Shown one piece after another: positions 44,604-55,855 of a stretch of 64,000 bases of DNA (positions are counted from its first letter, which is position 1; each line of letters opens with the position of its first letter). The notes below the pieces were generated by a model. It was not told the origin of the DNA and searched no databases. It worked only from the letters and a program-made list of their open reading frames with translations. This stretch comes from Epiperipatus broadwayi. Taxonomy: Eukaryota > Onychophora > Udeonychophora > Euonychophora > Peripatidae. A program made the translations under genes and the position numbers. The stretch covers positions 30,451,725-30,515,724 of the forward strand of contig JAQFVV010000002.1 of assembly GCA_028023455.1 (NCBI GenBank), given 5' to 3'.

Positions 44604-44662
44604 ATCCAAGGCTCCTCACTGATGAAGGCCACTAGCCAGAAACTAGCCTGGGGATATTGGAT
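44604..44662 (+). ncRNA. type I hammerhead ribozyme, family 1, one key change
   Basis: Outer stem I ATCCAA (44604-44609) pairs with TTGGAT (44657-44662). Inner stem I TCCTCA pairs with TGGGGA. CUGAUGA (44619-44625), stem II GGC/GCC and GAAA (44639-44642) are all intact. The cleavage triplet GUC has become GCC, which removes the essential U. It is the clearest full set of helices for family 1. Confidence 0.75.
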
Positions 44663-44782
44663 GAATCGACCCTAAATGGGAATTTTATGCACGAGACTTT
44701 TGGTATCCATTGATTACTCTGGCTTGCAAGGAGTGGCAATATGTGTAGAGAGTTTTGCCTGTTTCAATTTTAGTATAGATGT

Positions 44783-45059
44783 GTGGGGTTTATGTAGGGA
44801 TATGGAAATGCTAATAAGCATCACTGTTTATACTGAGTAAGAGCAGAAAATATCAGTAGCTCAAATGAGCAGTAGATGCAAATATAAGTAAAATCAGCAG
44901 TATGCTAGCACATAATATTATAAAAGAGTAATCATCAATATTTCTTGCTGTATGCATAAACATAAATGCTAATAATAACAAAATTTATCATGTATCAATA
45001 ATTCTGGAATCACAATATCAATACTGAATGGGAACCATCAGATGCCATGAGTATATTGG
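44783..45059. other. intergenic sequence, nothing recognised
   Basis: No supportable feature. Confidence 0.4.
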
Positions 45060-45129
45060 CCATCAATAAACTAAATATCACCATCACAAAACATATAAAT
45101 ACTGCTCTTTCTTATTGCATTGCCAAATG

Positions 45130-45412
45130 TATACCACATAATACTAAATCATCCATGCCCTTTACTACTGTTACACACTGTTTTATTTACCACTGTCTTT
45201 TACAGTTTACAGTTTTGATTGCCCCAACAATCTTCTTCAGAACTTTTATATCTCATAACTTCAACTTGAAATTAGGAGATATAAGTTAGGAAATATAAAA
45301 GTTCTGAAGAAGATTGCTGGGGTAATTGAAACTGTAAACTGTAAAAGAGGATGGTAAATAAAACATTGTGTAACAGTAGTAAAGTGTATGGATGATTCAG
45401 TATTACATCATA
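45130..45412. repeat. foldback element with CUGAAGAA motif at the tip
   Basis: Arms 45130-45250 and 45290-45412 are reverse complements: cagtttacagttttgatt pairs with a close complement near 45336-45350. Near the tip on the plus strand is CUGAAGA, then a pairable GAUU/AAUU and GAAAC. This arrangement resembles a hammerhead core, and similar sequence occurs at 56.6-56.8 kb. The small plus-strand ORF here is not credible. Confidence 0.6.
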
Positions 45413-45825
45413 TAAATACTGTAGAGTGAAGTGTATGGACTTTAAAGGTTACTCTTATCATCATTCAAATAATTCCAAAAAGAAGTATATAGATATACAA
45501 ACACACATTTTTTATCCTTTAATCCAAAGCTAGCTTGGGATTGCAAGGACCCTGGGAACTGTGAACAAGAACAGACAAATATTAAATAAGTTCACTGGAA
45601 TAACTTAAAATAATGATTAATAAACTTATTGATCAATTGATAAAAAAAATAATTAAAAGTTTAATAATTAATCTACATTACAAATAGTTCATTCTGATTT
45701 TCAGAAAATCTCTGTAGATTAAAAAAAGCCAAGGTAATTATAGTTTATAGAAGTATATCGATTATAAGAGGTCTTAAATAAACACTTATATGAAACACGT
45801 GGATGAATGATAATGCATAATGTTA
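45413..45825. other. intergenic sequence, nothing recognised
   Basis: No supportable feature. Confidence 0.4.
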
Positions 45826-46250
45826 AGCCAATAAACATCACATGATCACCATTTCTTATGCTTGCTTATAACTGCCTAATAAGATGGTTGTGACTGTGGT
45901 TATTAAAGAACCAAGGACACCAAAATGTATAGGTGCGGACCTATATGACTATATAAGCTAATGGGCTTGAATTGAAAATATTAAAGTATTTTCAATTTTT
46001 AAGACTCATAGTTTTGTAGTAAAGTGGAGATAAAAGGTGACTGCTGGAGGCTTGCATTAGATCCTAAGATCTAGATGCAGTGCTCTCAGATCCAAGGCTC
46101 CTCACTGACAAAGGCCACAAGCCTGAAACTAGTCTGGGGATATTGGATGAGTAGGTACTAGATGGGGATTTTATACACAAGCCTTCTGGCATCCATTGAT
46201 TACTCTAGCTTGCTGTGTGTAGCAATACATATAGTGAGTTTTGCCTGTTT
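45826..46250 (+). mobile_element. family 1 hammerhead repeat
   Basis: Begins with the inverted terminal part (aagccaataaacatcacatg) and then runs in plus ribozyme sense from tgactgtggttattaaag to the ribozyme and on to gtgagttttgcctgtttt. The ribozyme at 46090-46148 has all helices, GAAAC, UA and GUC, and an A-U pair closing stem II, but the core is CUGACAA (G8 lost). A short taatgtt repeat flanks it. Confidence 0.75.
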
Positions 46251-47337
46251 TAAAGTGTAATGTTTCTGTTATTGTTATTATTTTTATTAACTATACAGGT
46301 CAATATTGTTCTATTTTACCAAAAAATATAAATAATTAAATGTCAAACAGCATATAAAATGCAAACATGCATGGGCATAATTCTAATATAAAAATAATAA
46401 TTCAATTTGCTTTTAAAATGAGTTTTTATTGCAAATAAAATTCTTATTAATATTTTTTCTGATCACTTTTAAATGGTATGCAAAAATTTTTAAGATAAAG
46501 AAACCTTACTTAACTTTTTTGAAAACCCATTTCAAATTTCTTTTCTCTTTAGCTTTTGTTTCTCCATTTGCAAACTTTACAAAATTCATTTTTACCGATT
46601 AATTTCTTAGACAGACACTTTAATTTTCTTCCAAAAATTATTTATCTTCAATTATTATAAGAAAATGGCATCTTTTTTTTTTTTTTTTTTAAAAAAGGAT
46701 AAATGAAAGTAAAATATCTTACAAATCATACCCAGCCATTCTTATTAATATATTAACAGTTCAGGCTTTCGTCAAACATTAAAGTAGGGATTTCCATGAT
46801 TAAAACAAAGCAAGCATACATGTAAATGATTGTAGTTATGGAATTTAAAATTAACAATATAACTTTTAGCATCACATTATTAGACGGCATCAAGTTGACA
46901 TCAATCCCTGAGAACCATATAAGCCACATTTCTCGAATGCTGGTATCATCAGATTGGCTTTTAAGACTGCATCAAATCCATCTATCCTCATTTCTAGTTG
47001 CCCTGTTCTTATTTTATCATCAATATTTTCCCAATTTTATATACTTTTTAATGAATGAGATCATCTTAGGATATGATTTCAACCGGATTATTGTGCTTCA
47101 AGTAAGACTGGATTATTGTGCTTCAAGTAAGAATTCATGTCCAATCAGCTTAACTATTCACTTGATCACTTTTTCGATATCCATGGAATTATCAAAAGTT
47201 TTTTGTCAAAATTAGAATTCATTACATTATAATCTAAAATAAATATCCAAACAAAAGTAATTTTATGTTGCTTAAAATCATGATAATTTATGAAAAAACT
47301 TAATTTAAATGTGGCGTTTAAAAAAAAAAACATCATT
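46251..47337. other. intergenic sequence, nothing recognised
   Basis: AT-rich; a T-run/A-run at 46672-46696. The 129-residue ORF near 46826 shows no recognisable domain, and a 21-bp direct repeat (gattattgtgcttcaagtaa) at 47087 and 47111 lies within it. Not called as a gene. Confidence 0.4.
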
Positions 47338-47880
47338 ACTTATATGGCATCAGGACTGACCATAAGATGGTATCACAGGTTCATGGTGACTGGGCTCTGA
47401 TTATAAATAGGGTCCAGTATGCAGTAACTTAACTAGGATTTTTAATGCTCTATAAAATTTGCTAGGGTTTTTTCCAATTATTTATATACCTGGACTCACC
47501 ATAAGGGGATATCATAGGTTCAAGGCACCTGGTCTCTGTGTTATAAATAGGCGCAGAGTGCAATAGCAGACCTAGGAGCTTTGATGCTCTCCTATGAAAT
47601 TTGCTAGGAATTTTTGCTAATTGCCTACATGACTTCAGCACTGACCACAAGGGAATATCATAGGTTCATGGCACCCAAGAAATAAAGTCCAGACTGCAGT
47701 AGTACAACTAGGATTTTTGATGTCTACAATATTTGCTAGGGACTTTTCCCAATTGCCCATATGATATCACGTTGCAAGTTCATGGAACCTGGGTTTTGTG
47801 TTATAAATAGGCCCCATGCAGGAGCATGACTAGGATTTTTGATACTTCCTTACAAAATTTTCTAGGAATTTTGTCAAAAG
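47338..47880. repeat. satellite-like tandem repeat, four units of about 110-150 bp
   Basis: Each unit contains, in order, an accataag-type segment, aggttcatgg, gttataaatag, actaggatttttgat and a gctaggaattttt-type end. The landmark aggttcatgg recurs near 47379, 47516, 47661 and 47774. Units differ by substitutions and deletions, so it is an old array. Each carries a TATAAATAG element. Confidence 0.8.
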
Positions 47881-48499
47881 CAAGGGGGAAGGAGTAGTTA
47901 AAAATTAATAAAATGGATTAAAAAAATATTTGTTTACGTTGAGATCATGACGTGACAAGATGGCTGCTTCAAATAGAGAAGTTTTGGATAAGCATAAAAA
48001 GGAATATATTTTTTTAAAAAAATTTCTATAGCGTTCATAGAAAAAAATTTCCAAATTAAATATTAAAAAAAAGAAGATTTGGAAACATATTTAATGGAAA
48101 TAATATCTCTCCATACACCTATTTCCCCTCTTTTTAATCGAAAACTGTTCAACAAATATTTCAATCATTCTTAAATTTCTCTTATTAATATAATGCAATA
48201 ACAAAAAAAAAAAAATTACTTTCTACTTCAAAGTAAACAAGAGAAAATTCCCCTCGCCCCAGGGCCCTTATTATTATTTTTTTGGCAAAAAGTTTTATAT
48301 TTGACAATTCATTGAAGGCTAACTTTTTTATCATTCCCCTGACGCTTCTTTTGTTTTGTTTTTTAAAAAGTTTATTTTTATTTTTTTTTTTTTAAAAAAA
48401 AAAACAAGTTTATTTTTACTACTGTTCCATATTACTAAAATATTTATTGTTAAGTATGTATTTAATCTATTCATTCAATATACTGAATGTTTATTAAAT
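47881..48499. other. intergenic sequence with homopolymer runs
   Basis: Poly(A) and poly(T) runs at 48201-48216 and 48370-48402 may be consensus errors. A GC-richer patch is at 48250-48275. Nothing else recognised. Confidence 0.4.
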
Positions 48500-48895
48500 A
48501 GAGATGGCATGGAGAGCTGAGGGTCGTGTGAAAGTTTGAGTTCGAATTCCCTTATATATTACATTATATATGTGCAGGTGTGTGTAAGCCTTACAGTGTA
48601 TTAATTTATATAGTAAATAGAGGGATTTGAAATTAGGATTTTCAGTCTATATTCATCCTCCATACCATTTCAACCGATGCACATGACCACACACACGTGA
48701 AGAAGATAAATGATCTCCAATACACGTATTTTGAGCAGAAACAACTGATGAGTGCTGGTTCTGCACGAAATACATGTATATTAGAGATCATTTATCTTTT
48801 TCACATGTGTGTGGTCATGTGTATAGATTGAGATAAAGTAAAGGATGAATATAGACTGAAAATCCTAAGTTCAAATCTCTCTATTTACTATTGTT
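48500..48895. mobile_element. family 3 foldback with apical hammerhead
   Basis: Segments 48620-48720 and 48782-48890 are reverse complements (tgaccacacaca pairs with tgtgtgtggtca). The ribozyme lies at the tip of this long hairpin. The left half of the tip (aatacacgtattttgagcag) is itself an inverted partial copy of the ribozyme's stem II-III region. Confidence 0.7.
48741..48790 (+). ncRNA. type I hammerhead core, family 3, intact
   Basis: CUGAUGA (48745-48751), four-pair stem II GUGC/GCAC including the canonical G-C closing pair, GAAA (48767-48770), stem III of A-U and U-A pairs, and triplet AUA before UUAGAG. Inner stem I has only AA/UU, but the flanks form a helix of more than 30 pairs further out. 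Core intact; stem I geometry is unusual. Confidence 0.6.
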
Positions 48896-49089
48896 AGGGA
48901 TGTAGAAGTATGAATTTAAAGATAAGTAATTTCTTTGATATATTTAAATATTTTAAATTATATCAACTATGTTTTAAATTGTTTAATTTAAATAATACTT
49001 GTTTTCAGGATATCTACAAATTGGATTTTTTAATGATAAATAAAATAGAAAGCAAACCATAATTAAATGTTTAAGAGTAATTCTATTAA
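48896..49089. other. intergenic sequence, nothing recognised
   Basis: No supportable feature. Confidence 0.4.
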
Positions 49090-49579
49090 CATTAATAATT
49101 ATCGTCTCTCCAAATTTAATCCAGTTACTAAGATCCACGCTTTTCCTTTCCTACATTACATCAGCAACTTTTCTTATTTCATCTATCTATTTCACATGTT
49201 GTTTCTTTGTAAGTCTTTTACAATGTTTTGGGATCCATTTTGAAACTTCAACTGTTTATCCAGTATCTTCTCTTCCAGCAATATATCCATCTCAGTTGTA
49301 TTCCAGTCTCTTAATTATTTCAATGATATTTGTTTGTTCTCTCATCTAAATATTTTATTTTTGATCTCTTTTTGTTACTCCAAACATGTTTTTTCATACA
49401 TTGCTACCTGAACTGAAGTATCTGTATTGCTCTTCTATTATGTATCTAAATCTGAAATTTATAAGTAAGAACTAGTAAAGCATGTTTATTAAAATCTTCC
49501 TTTCAAATACATCAACATATTTTCTTTTAATATCAAATAATTTCTATCAAAAGCACTTAATTTGATTAAGATGTTTGTA

Positions 49580-50600
49580 AAATAGGCAAAACTCTCCGTA
49601 CAGTAGTGCCACTCAGTGCCAACCAGAGTAATCAATGGATTCCAGAAGGCTTGTGGATAAAATCTCCATCTAGTACCTAGTCATCCAATCCCCAGACTGT
49701 TTTCTGGCTTGTAGCCTTTGTCAGTGAGAAGCTTTGTATCTGAGAACACTGCACCTAGATCTTTAGAATCTAATGCAACCCTCCAGCAGCCACTTTTTAT
49801 CTCTACCTAACTACAAAACCATGAGAATAAAATTGAAAACACAATATTTTCAATCTAAGCTTAATAGCTTATATAGTCATATGTGTCTGAACTCAGTTCA
49901 GTACCCATATATTTTGGTGTCTTTGGCTCTTTAATAACCATAGCCATCACTATCCTATTAGGGTATATGAGCACAGACTTTCACATGATCCACCACTCTC
50001 CACTCTATCTAATAACTGATACACTCAAGCATATATATGCTGAAAAGATAAATAATCACCAATATACATATTTCATGCTAAACCAGCAATTATCAGTTAG
50101 TCCAGATTATCATCTCCCACACATATACACTATAAGTGCTCAGATATATATATATTAAGATAGACAATCTTCATACTTTAATGGACTGGCTCCAATCTAT
50201 TACACACTCCAACTCTTCAACCATCCATCCAATTGAAAATCTGAAGCTGGAATGCTCGAAGGCCACCCTGAAGCTGAGATTCCTGTCACATCCATGTTGA
50301 CCCAAGGTCAATCTGAACCCCACATGTACAGGACATAATCCATTAAATACATATGCAAGGATGGGCAGACATCTCTACAATGTAATAACTGAAACACAGG
50401 CTTAATATATACCATGTGTCTACATATGTAATATAGGGTATATGAGCACAGACTTTCACATGTCATGTGAAAGTATATATTAAGCCTGTGTTTCAGTTAT
50501 TATCCTATTAGGCAGGCACTGAGTGGCACTACTGTATGGAGAGGTTTGCATGTTTTAATAACAGTTATGTGCTAGCATAAGAAATGGTGATCGTATGATG
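49580..50600 (-). mobile_element. family 1 element inside RTE copy F, itself carrying a family 3 insertion
   Basis: Flanked by perfect 14-bp repeats ttaagatgtttgta at 49566-49579 and 50601-50614. Family 1 sequence runs from 49580 (aggcaaaactctccgtacag), through a degenerate ribozyme (minus, 49683-49740, core CUGACAA), to 49962. It resumes at 50513 and ends ggtgatcgtatgatg at 50600. The 538 bp in the middle is a family 3 element. Confidence 0.88.
49963..50500 (-). mobile_element. family 3 element nested in a family 1 element
   Basis: Flanked by perfect 12-bp repeats tatcctattagg at 49951-49962 and 50501-50512. The body matches the 28675-29377 copy (gtatatgagcacagactttc near both starts). The ribozyme (minus, about 50040-50110) keeps stem II and GAAA but has core CUGAUAA. 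The right end repeats the start in inverted form (gcacagactttcacatg with catgtgaaag). Confidence 0.85.
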
Positions 50601-50796
50601 TTAAGATGTTTGTAGTTGATTCATGAATATCACTATTTATTTTCCTCTGAGAAAATGTTTTGAACATTACTTTAGTCTTTTAGCCTTTTTCTTTAATCCT
50701 ATTTTATTATTTTCATCCAATAACTTTTCAACATTTCCTGAAGTGCTGAAACATTATTTGCAAAATAATAATAATACATCCTCTCTGTTTTATATA

Positions 50797-51190
50797 ACCA
50801 ATTCACATGACCACACACATATGAATAAGATAAATGAATTCTGCACATAGTTAAATGGAGATATTAAGGTCATATATATATATGAGGCGTCAGAGTGTCT
50901 TAAGGTCAACGTGGATATCACAATAATATTGGCATCAATAAGGGTTTGAGCATTCCATCATCAGATTTTCAATGATATGGATGGCTGAAGATTTGGAGGA
51001 TGGAGAAGATTGAAGCCTGTCCATTAAAGTTTAAAGATTTGCTATCTTAATGTAAACTCAACTTATTATATATATGTGTGGGAGATGATCTGGACCAACT
51101 AACGAGTGCTGGTTCAGCACAATATACATATATTAGAGATCATTTATCTTATTCACATGTGAATGGTCATGTGTATTGGTTACATAAGAT
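50797..51190 (+). mobile_element. family 3 element with inverted ends
   Basis: Starts aaccaattcacatgaccac and ends with its complement (ggtcatgtgtattggtt). The body shares ggcttcaatcttctcc-type segments with the 28.7-kb copy. The plus-strand ribozyme at 51085-51140 keeps inner stem I CCAA and stem II GUGC/GCAC, but the core is CUAACGA and GAAA is AAUA, so it is dead. Confidence 0.7.
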
Positions 51191-51329
51191 GAAGAAGATG
51201 GATGAAGGACTTTTAAGTCTGTGTTTAAATGCCCTTTAATTACATCTTAAAGTTCAGTATTTACAATATACTAGTATTGATTTAATAATAATAATAATAT
51301 TAACAGCCTTAACTGAAAAATCTAGAAGA

Positions 51330-52715
51330 CTTAAATAAGATCCATATATTTTAATATCCGTTGCTTCCCATATTAAGTCCCAAAATATTTGTTACGAAAC
51401 TGCCATAAAAAGTTTTGATGACCTCTCATTTCTGCATAATCTAATCATTGCAATCATATTTTGATAAATATTCTTAAGAATATGACATTATCCTAGATCT
51501 ATATCATAATAGTCTAAAGCTTTTATCCTGAATCAATATCTTTATGGTTTAAAACTATTCATCATCATCGTCATCAAACATTATCAATCCACTGCAGGAT
51601 GAAATCTCTCCAAGTTCAATCCATCTCTGATCTTTATCTTCTCTTCTCCACATCACCCCTGCACACTTTCTTATTTTATCCATCTCACATGTGGTCTTTT
51701 TATGGATCTTTTACCATATCTTGGAATCCAGTTTCTCTTCTAGCAATATATCCAGCCCAACTCCACTTCAGTCTTTTAATTTTTTAATGAAGTCAGTAAC
51801 CCCTGTTTGTTCTCTTATCCATATATTGCATTTTCAATCTCTTCTTGTTACTCCTAACATGCATCTCTCCATACTTTGAGTGGTCTGAAGTCTCTGTATT
51901 GCTCTTCTATTAAGTGTCCAAGTCTGATCCATAAGTAAGAACAGGTAAAGCTATCATTATAGGATTAATCCCTTTTCAAGTAAAGCTATCATTATAGGAT
52001 TAATCCCTTTTCAAAATCTACAATAAAGCATAATAGCGGTTCATATAGATGAGACATTATTCTCAAACAACTTTTAAATCCAGCTTCTTTGTTTGAGACC
52101 AAAATTTGTTGTAGATGAATTGTAATTATCTTGAAAAAGATCTTATATAGAACTAGTAGAAGGCTGATGGATATGTAATTTCTAACACCTTTATTTCCTT
52201 TCTTAAAATATCTTTATCACTACTATATGCATTCAGTTTTCTGGCATATTTTTTATATTTGGATACTCAGTATATAATTATGCCAAAAATTTCTCAATTT
52301 TTTTACTCATTACTTTAAAAATAGTGAGCGAAAAAATTTTGTAATTTCTTTGAGATTTTCCTTTCTTCATAGTATTAATTGCATAGTTCATCTCTTTAAT
52401 TCAGACATTGTTATTTCTTGTTTTTATTATTATTATACATTTGTTTGTAAACTCTTCCATACATGTCATTATGCCATCTCTCTTTATAGTAATAGTTCTA
52501 TTTTTTCTTTTTATTACTAAAATAATTTTCAAACATCATACTTTTGGGATTTTTAATCCTTTCTATAGTTTTCTTTAGAAATTCTGATTATTATTATTAT
52601 TAACTGTTTTTCATAAATTTTCCCAGAATTCCAGGCATTCAATTCTTCTTAATGGATTATTTTTAAATTTTTTCATATATTCCTTCTTGTCTTTATACAT
52701 CGTCTTGTCTCAAGT
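51330..52715 (-). pseudogene. RTE-type LINE relic with a second RTE 3' end nested inside (copy G)
   Basis: An old minus-strand RTE is recognisable at 52015-52715: the linker, then an NYISISLLLVLYKIF remnant of NYRPIS near 52140-52185, and EAGFKS near 52090. It continues at 51330-51550 (the piece around NIYQNM and the VRQGD region). Between them, 51560-51944 is a better preserved C-terminal 3' fragment of the same family. Its minus-strand end lies at 51560-51600 (ccactgcaggatgaa on the plus strand). The order is explained by a later 5'-truncated RTE landing in an older one. Confidence 0.7.
51945..52014. repeat. exact 35-bp tandem duplication
   Basis: Two identical 35-bp copies beginning gtaaagctatcattatagg lie at 51945-51979 and 51980-52014, at the 5' junction of the nested RTE fragment. 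It may be a by-product of the insertion. Confidence 0.9.
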
Positions 52716-52732
52716 GAAATTTAGACTATAGC

Positions 52733-53645
52733 AACATCACATGATCAACATTTCTTATGCTTACACAATCTGTTAACGCAGTAGCAACTTCTCCATATGG
52801 TATTGCCACCTAGTGCAAGCCATAGTAATTAGTGGATGCTAGAAGGTTAGTGTATAAAAATTCCTATTTAGTATCATTTTTTAATCATCCCCAGACTAGG
52901 TTCTAGCTTATGGTTTTCATCATTTAAGAGCCTTATATCTGAGAGCATTGTATGTAGGTATTTGGATCGAATGCAATCATCCAGAAAACACCATTTACTT
53001 TACAAAACTAAGAACCCCAAATGAGAAAAACATAATAATGTTTTCAAGCAAACTTATTCACTTGTACAGTGGTACACATCTGAATACAATTCAATAGTCA
53101 TCAACATCCTTTGGCTAGGATATTGGATGAGTAGGCATTAGATAGAGATTTTGATGCATTAACCTTCTAGTATCCATTGATTACTATGGCTTACACTAGG
53201 TGACAATATTGCATGGAGACATTAACTGTATTAACAGACTGTGTAAACATAAGAAATGGTGGCCATATAGTGTTCTAGTGGTTTATTGCCAAACCTAGTC
53301 GAAGGATTTTTGTGACTATGGTTATTAAAAAACAAGGACATTAAAATATATAGACACTAAACTAGGTTCATATCACTATGACTATATAAGTAAATTAACT
53401 TCGATTAAAACATTATTGTGTTTTAGTTTGGGCTCATAACTTATAGTTCTGGAGGAGTGCATTAGATCCAAAATATCTGTGCAGTACTCTCAGATCCAAG
53501 CCCCCTCCACACACAGAGATGAAAGACATAATCTAGAAACTAGTCTTAGGATATTGAATGTGTAGGAACTGATAGGAATTTTAATGCACAAAACTTCTGG
53601 AATTCATTGATTATTATAGCTTGCATTCGTTGTACTGGGAAAGTT
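52733..53645. mobile_element. two diverged family 1 copies, head to head
   Basis: The first copy (about 52733-53235) begins aacatcacatgatcaac, contains a decayed minus-strand ribozyme at 52884-52940, and ends with its complement around 53220-53265. The second (about 53236-53645) reads in plus sense with a heavily decayed ribozyme at 53492-53560. Both are older than the copies at 54.3 and 58.1 kb. Confidence 0.65.
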
Positions 53646-54261
53646 GTTATCGTGTCAAATAAAAATTGTATTATTGTCAACGAATTCTACTAACATCACT
53701 ATAAGTGTAATAGCAGTCAAAGGAAATTTTTCAAAACAGAAAAATTAAAAAAAATTTATGCAATGTATCATAATCAGTTAATTACTTGCCAAAAACGTTG
53801 CTAACATCAGCTAGGGAAAAGATTTATTCGGTCTCTTTATTTATTAACAGTAGCTGATTACACTTCTGATTAAAAAAGCCAGATTCATAGTGCTCATAAG
53901 GTTGCTGAGATATTGCAATATTTATAGGTAATATTATGAATACTAAGTATGGCTTCTCTACCGAAAGCATGCTCAGCTATTGTTAATAAATAAAGAGACA
54001 GAATAAACCTTTTCCTTAGCCAACATTAGAAATGTTTTTGTCAACTAATTATAAACAAAATAAGAAAAAGAATAACAACTTCAAATATTACATAACAAAT
54101 TAAATGATTTGGCAACAATTTGTATATAAAACAATCCATTATAAAAAAGTTATCAAGCTATTTGTTGTAACTAAAGCATAACTTTTTTTTTTTCTATAAC
54201 TTTTTAAATTATATTTGAATTTGCATTTTTTAGTTTTATAATTTTTAATTTTTTTAATATT
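53646..54261. other. intergenic sequence with a weak inverted pair
   Basis: tttattaacagtagctgatt near 53840 and its partial complement near 53960-53985, with gtctctttat/ataaagagac, suggest one more small foldback of about 190 bp. Nothing else. Confidence 0.4.
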
Positions 54262-54740
54262 TATTTTAAACCACTAAACACCACATGATCACTGTCTCTT
54301 ATACTAACACATAACTATTATTAAACAGGCAAAACTCTCCATACAGTAGTGCCACCCTGTGCCAACCAGAGTAATCAATGGATGCCAGAAGACTTGTGCC
54401 TAAAATCCCCATCTAGTGCTTACTCATCCAATATCCCCAGACTAGTTTCTGGCTTGTGGCCTGTGTCAGTGAGGAGCTTTGGATCTGAGAGCACTGCACC
54501 TAGATCTTAGGATCTAATGCAACCCTCCAGCAGCCACGTTTTATCTCTACTTAACTACAAAACTATGAGAATGAAATTGAAAACACAATAATATTTTCAA
54601 TCTAAGCTCAATAGCATATAGTTCATATGGGTCTGAACTCAGTTTAGCACCCATACATTTTGGTGTCTTTGGCTCTTTAAGAACCATAGCCATTACTATC
54701 CTATTAGGCGGGATTGATGTTAAACCACTAAACATCACAT
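54262..54740 (-). mobile_element. family 1 hammerhead repeat, full unit
   Basis: Contains one complete unit from ttaaaccactaaacaccac at 54262 to the start of the next unit at about 54719, so the unit length is about 457-480 bp. It is the best guide to the family body. The ribozyme is on the minus strand at 54426-54484 with core CUGACAC, and with stem I (ATCCAA/TTGGAT), stem II, GAAAC and GUC otherwise intact. Confidence 0.8.
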
Positions 54741-54828
54741 GATCACTATCTCTTATACTCACCATCTCTTATTGATTACAAAGGCTTGCACTTGGTGGCA
54801 CTACTGTATGGAAAGTTTGGTGCAAATT
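54720..54828. mobile_element. family 1 partial second unit
   Basis: Repeats the start of the unit (aaaccactaaacatcacatg) and then jumps to the other end (ggcactactgtatgg). It marks a collapsed tandem or palindromic partner of the copy at 54262. A LINE fragment abuts it at about 54829. Confidence 0.65.
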
Positions 54829-55855
54829 GATAAATGAAGCAAAGAAAAGAAAGGGTTTGGTAAAGAAACTAACAGTATTTTCATATAATAAATATGATGT
54901 AGCTAGAATAGTATGAAAGGAAGTTGCAGTAGCAGGGTTAACATATGGTAATGATGCATTATGTGTTAGTAAAAGGGTTTTAGATTTAGAGAAAGTACAA
55001 AGGGAAGTAGGAAGACATGCATTAGATGCAGAGATGTGGACAGCAAAGAAGGCAATTCAAGGAGAAATGGGATGGTCAAGTTTTTATATGAGAGATGCAA
55101 AAAGTAAAATGAAAATGTTTGGTAGGTTGCAGTTTATGGATAGTAAAAGAATAGCAAAAATAGTGTTCAATTGGGTTATGAGTAAAGGGCAGGTAACAAG
55201 ATGGGTAAGAAAGGTAATGTGGTATGCGAAAGATTTGGATAAAGAATTTATATCAGTATACTTATATAAAAGATGGGATGATTGTGTTAGGAGGATTTTT
55301 GAATGTTATAGTGGTAAGGAATGGGATAAAAGAATAGAAGCATTAATAAAAAATGGGGAGTTGGAGAACTAGTATGGAGGGTAAGAAGAATATTGGATGC
55401 GAGTTAATTTATGATAATAGTAAGGAAAGTAGTTTATTATTTAATGCTTGAATGGGATCCTTAGCAACAAGAGAATATACATGTAAATGGGAAACTATGG
55501 ATGATTTAATGTGCAAATTGTGTAAGGAAGGTATGAAAAATATTAGGCATCTGTTGATTGAATGTAAATGCTTGAAAGCAGAAAGGGTACAGATAATGAA
55601 GTTATGGGAAAATAGACATGAACAAAATGACTATACAGAAAGTGAGTTATTAGTTTTTATGTTGGGTTTGCGAAGAGATAAGGGGGATTTAGATATAAAG
55701 GCTATAGAGTTGACAAAGATTATGTTGTGTAAATGGGATGGGGCAGACTACGGGAAGACTTAAGAGTGGCGAATGGAAAATAAAGTGGCTAACAGGTTTA
55801 TCTGGGCATAATTGCTGAGATATTTTTGACTTCGTTTAAGGAGAAGCCAAAAATA
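54829..55855 (+). pseudogene. non-RTE LINE 3' half, C-terminal region with zinc knuckle
   Basis: The plus strand encodes the end of a LINE reverse transcriptase and its C-terminal domain. VAVAGLTYGNDAL lies near 54925-54965, and HALDAEMWTAKKAIQGEMGW near 55015-55075. MRDAKSKMKMFGRLQFMD follows, then an aromatic- and Trp-rich region to about 55372. From about 55452 comes a CxxC...H...C knuckle (LCKLCKEGMKNIRHLLIECK). One TGA replaces a Trp near 54917, and stops or frame changes occur near 55372 and 55450. The 3' end is tacatcacatcacatg at 55850-55865. It is unlike the RTE copies in sequence and is a distinct LINE lineage; I do not assign a clade. Confidence 0.75.

Larger units (their letters stand above)
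43933..44770. mobile_element. head-to-head family 1 dimer (838-bp palindrome)
   Basis: Two near full-length family 1 units in opposite orientation meet near 44330-44350. They have outer ends aagccaataaacatcacatg and gagttttgcctgttt. The flanks tagtatggatgt (43921-43932) and tagtatagatgt (44771-44782) form a 12-bp target duplication with one mismatch. Each arm has a ribozyme, on the minus strand at 44091-44135 and on the plus strand at 44604-44662. Confidence 0.8.
49090..50795 (-). pseudogene. old RTE-type LINE interrupted by nested ribozyme repeats (copy F)
   Basis: The C-terminal third lies at 49090-49579 on the minus strand, aligning by sequence with copies B and C. The part coding for the FADD box and following lysine-rich strand lies at 50601-50795 (ttgcaaataatgtttcagc on the minus strand matches copy B near 37935). 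The two parts join precisely if the insert 49580-50600 and one copy of its target duplication are removed. All frames are broken. Confidence 0.75.

Noticed and set aside
46826-47215. 129-codon ORF
   Set aside because: No recognisable domain, AT-rich composition, and it contains a short direct repeat; expected by chance in such DNA.
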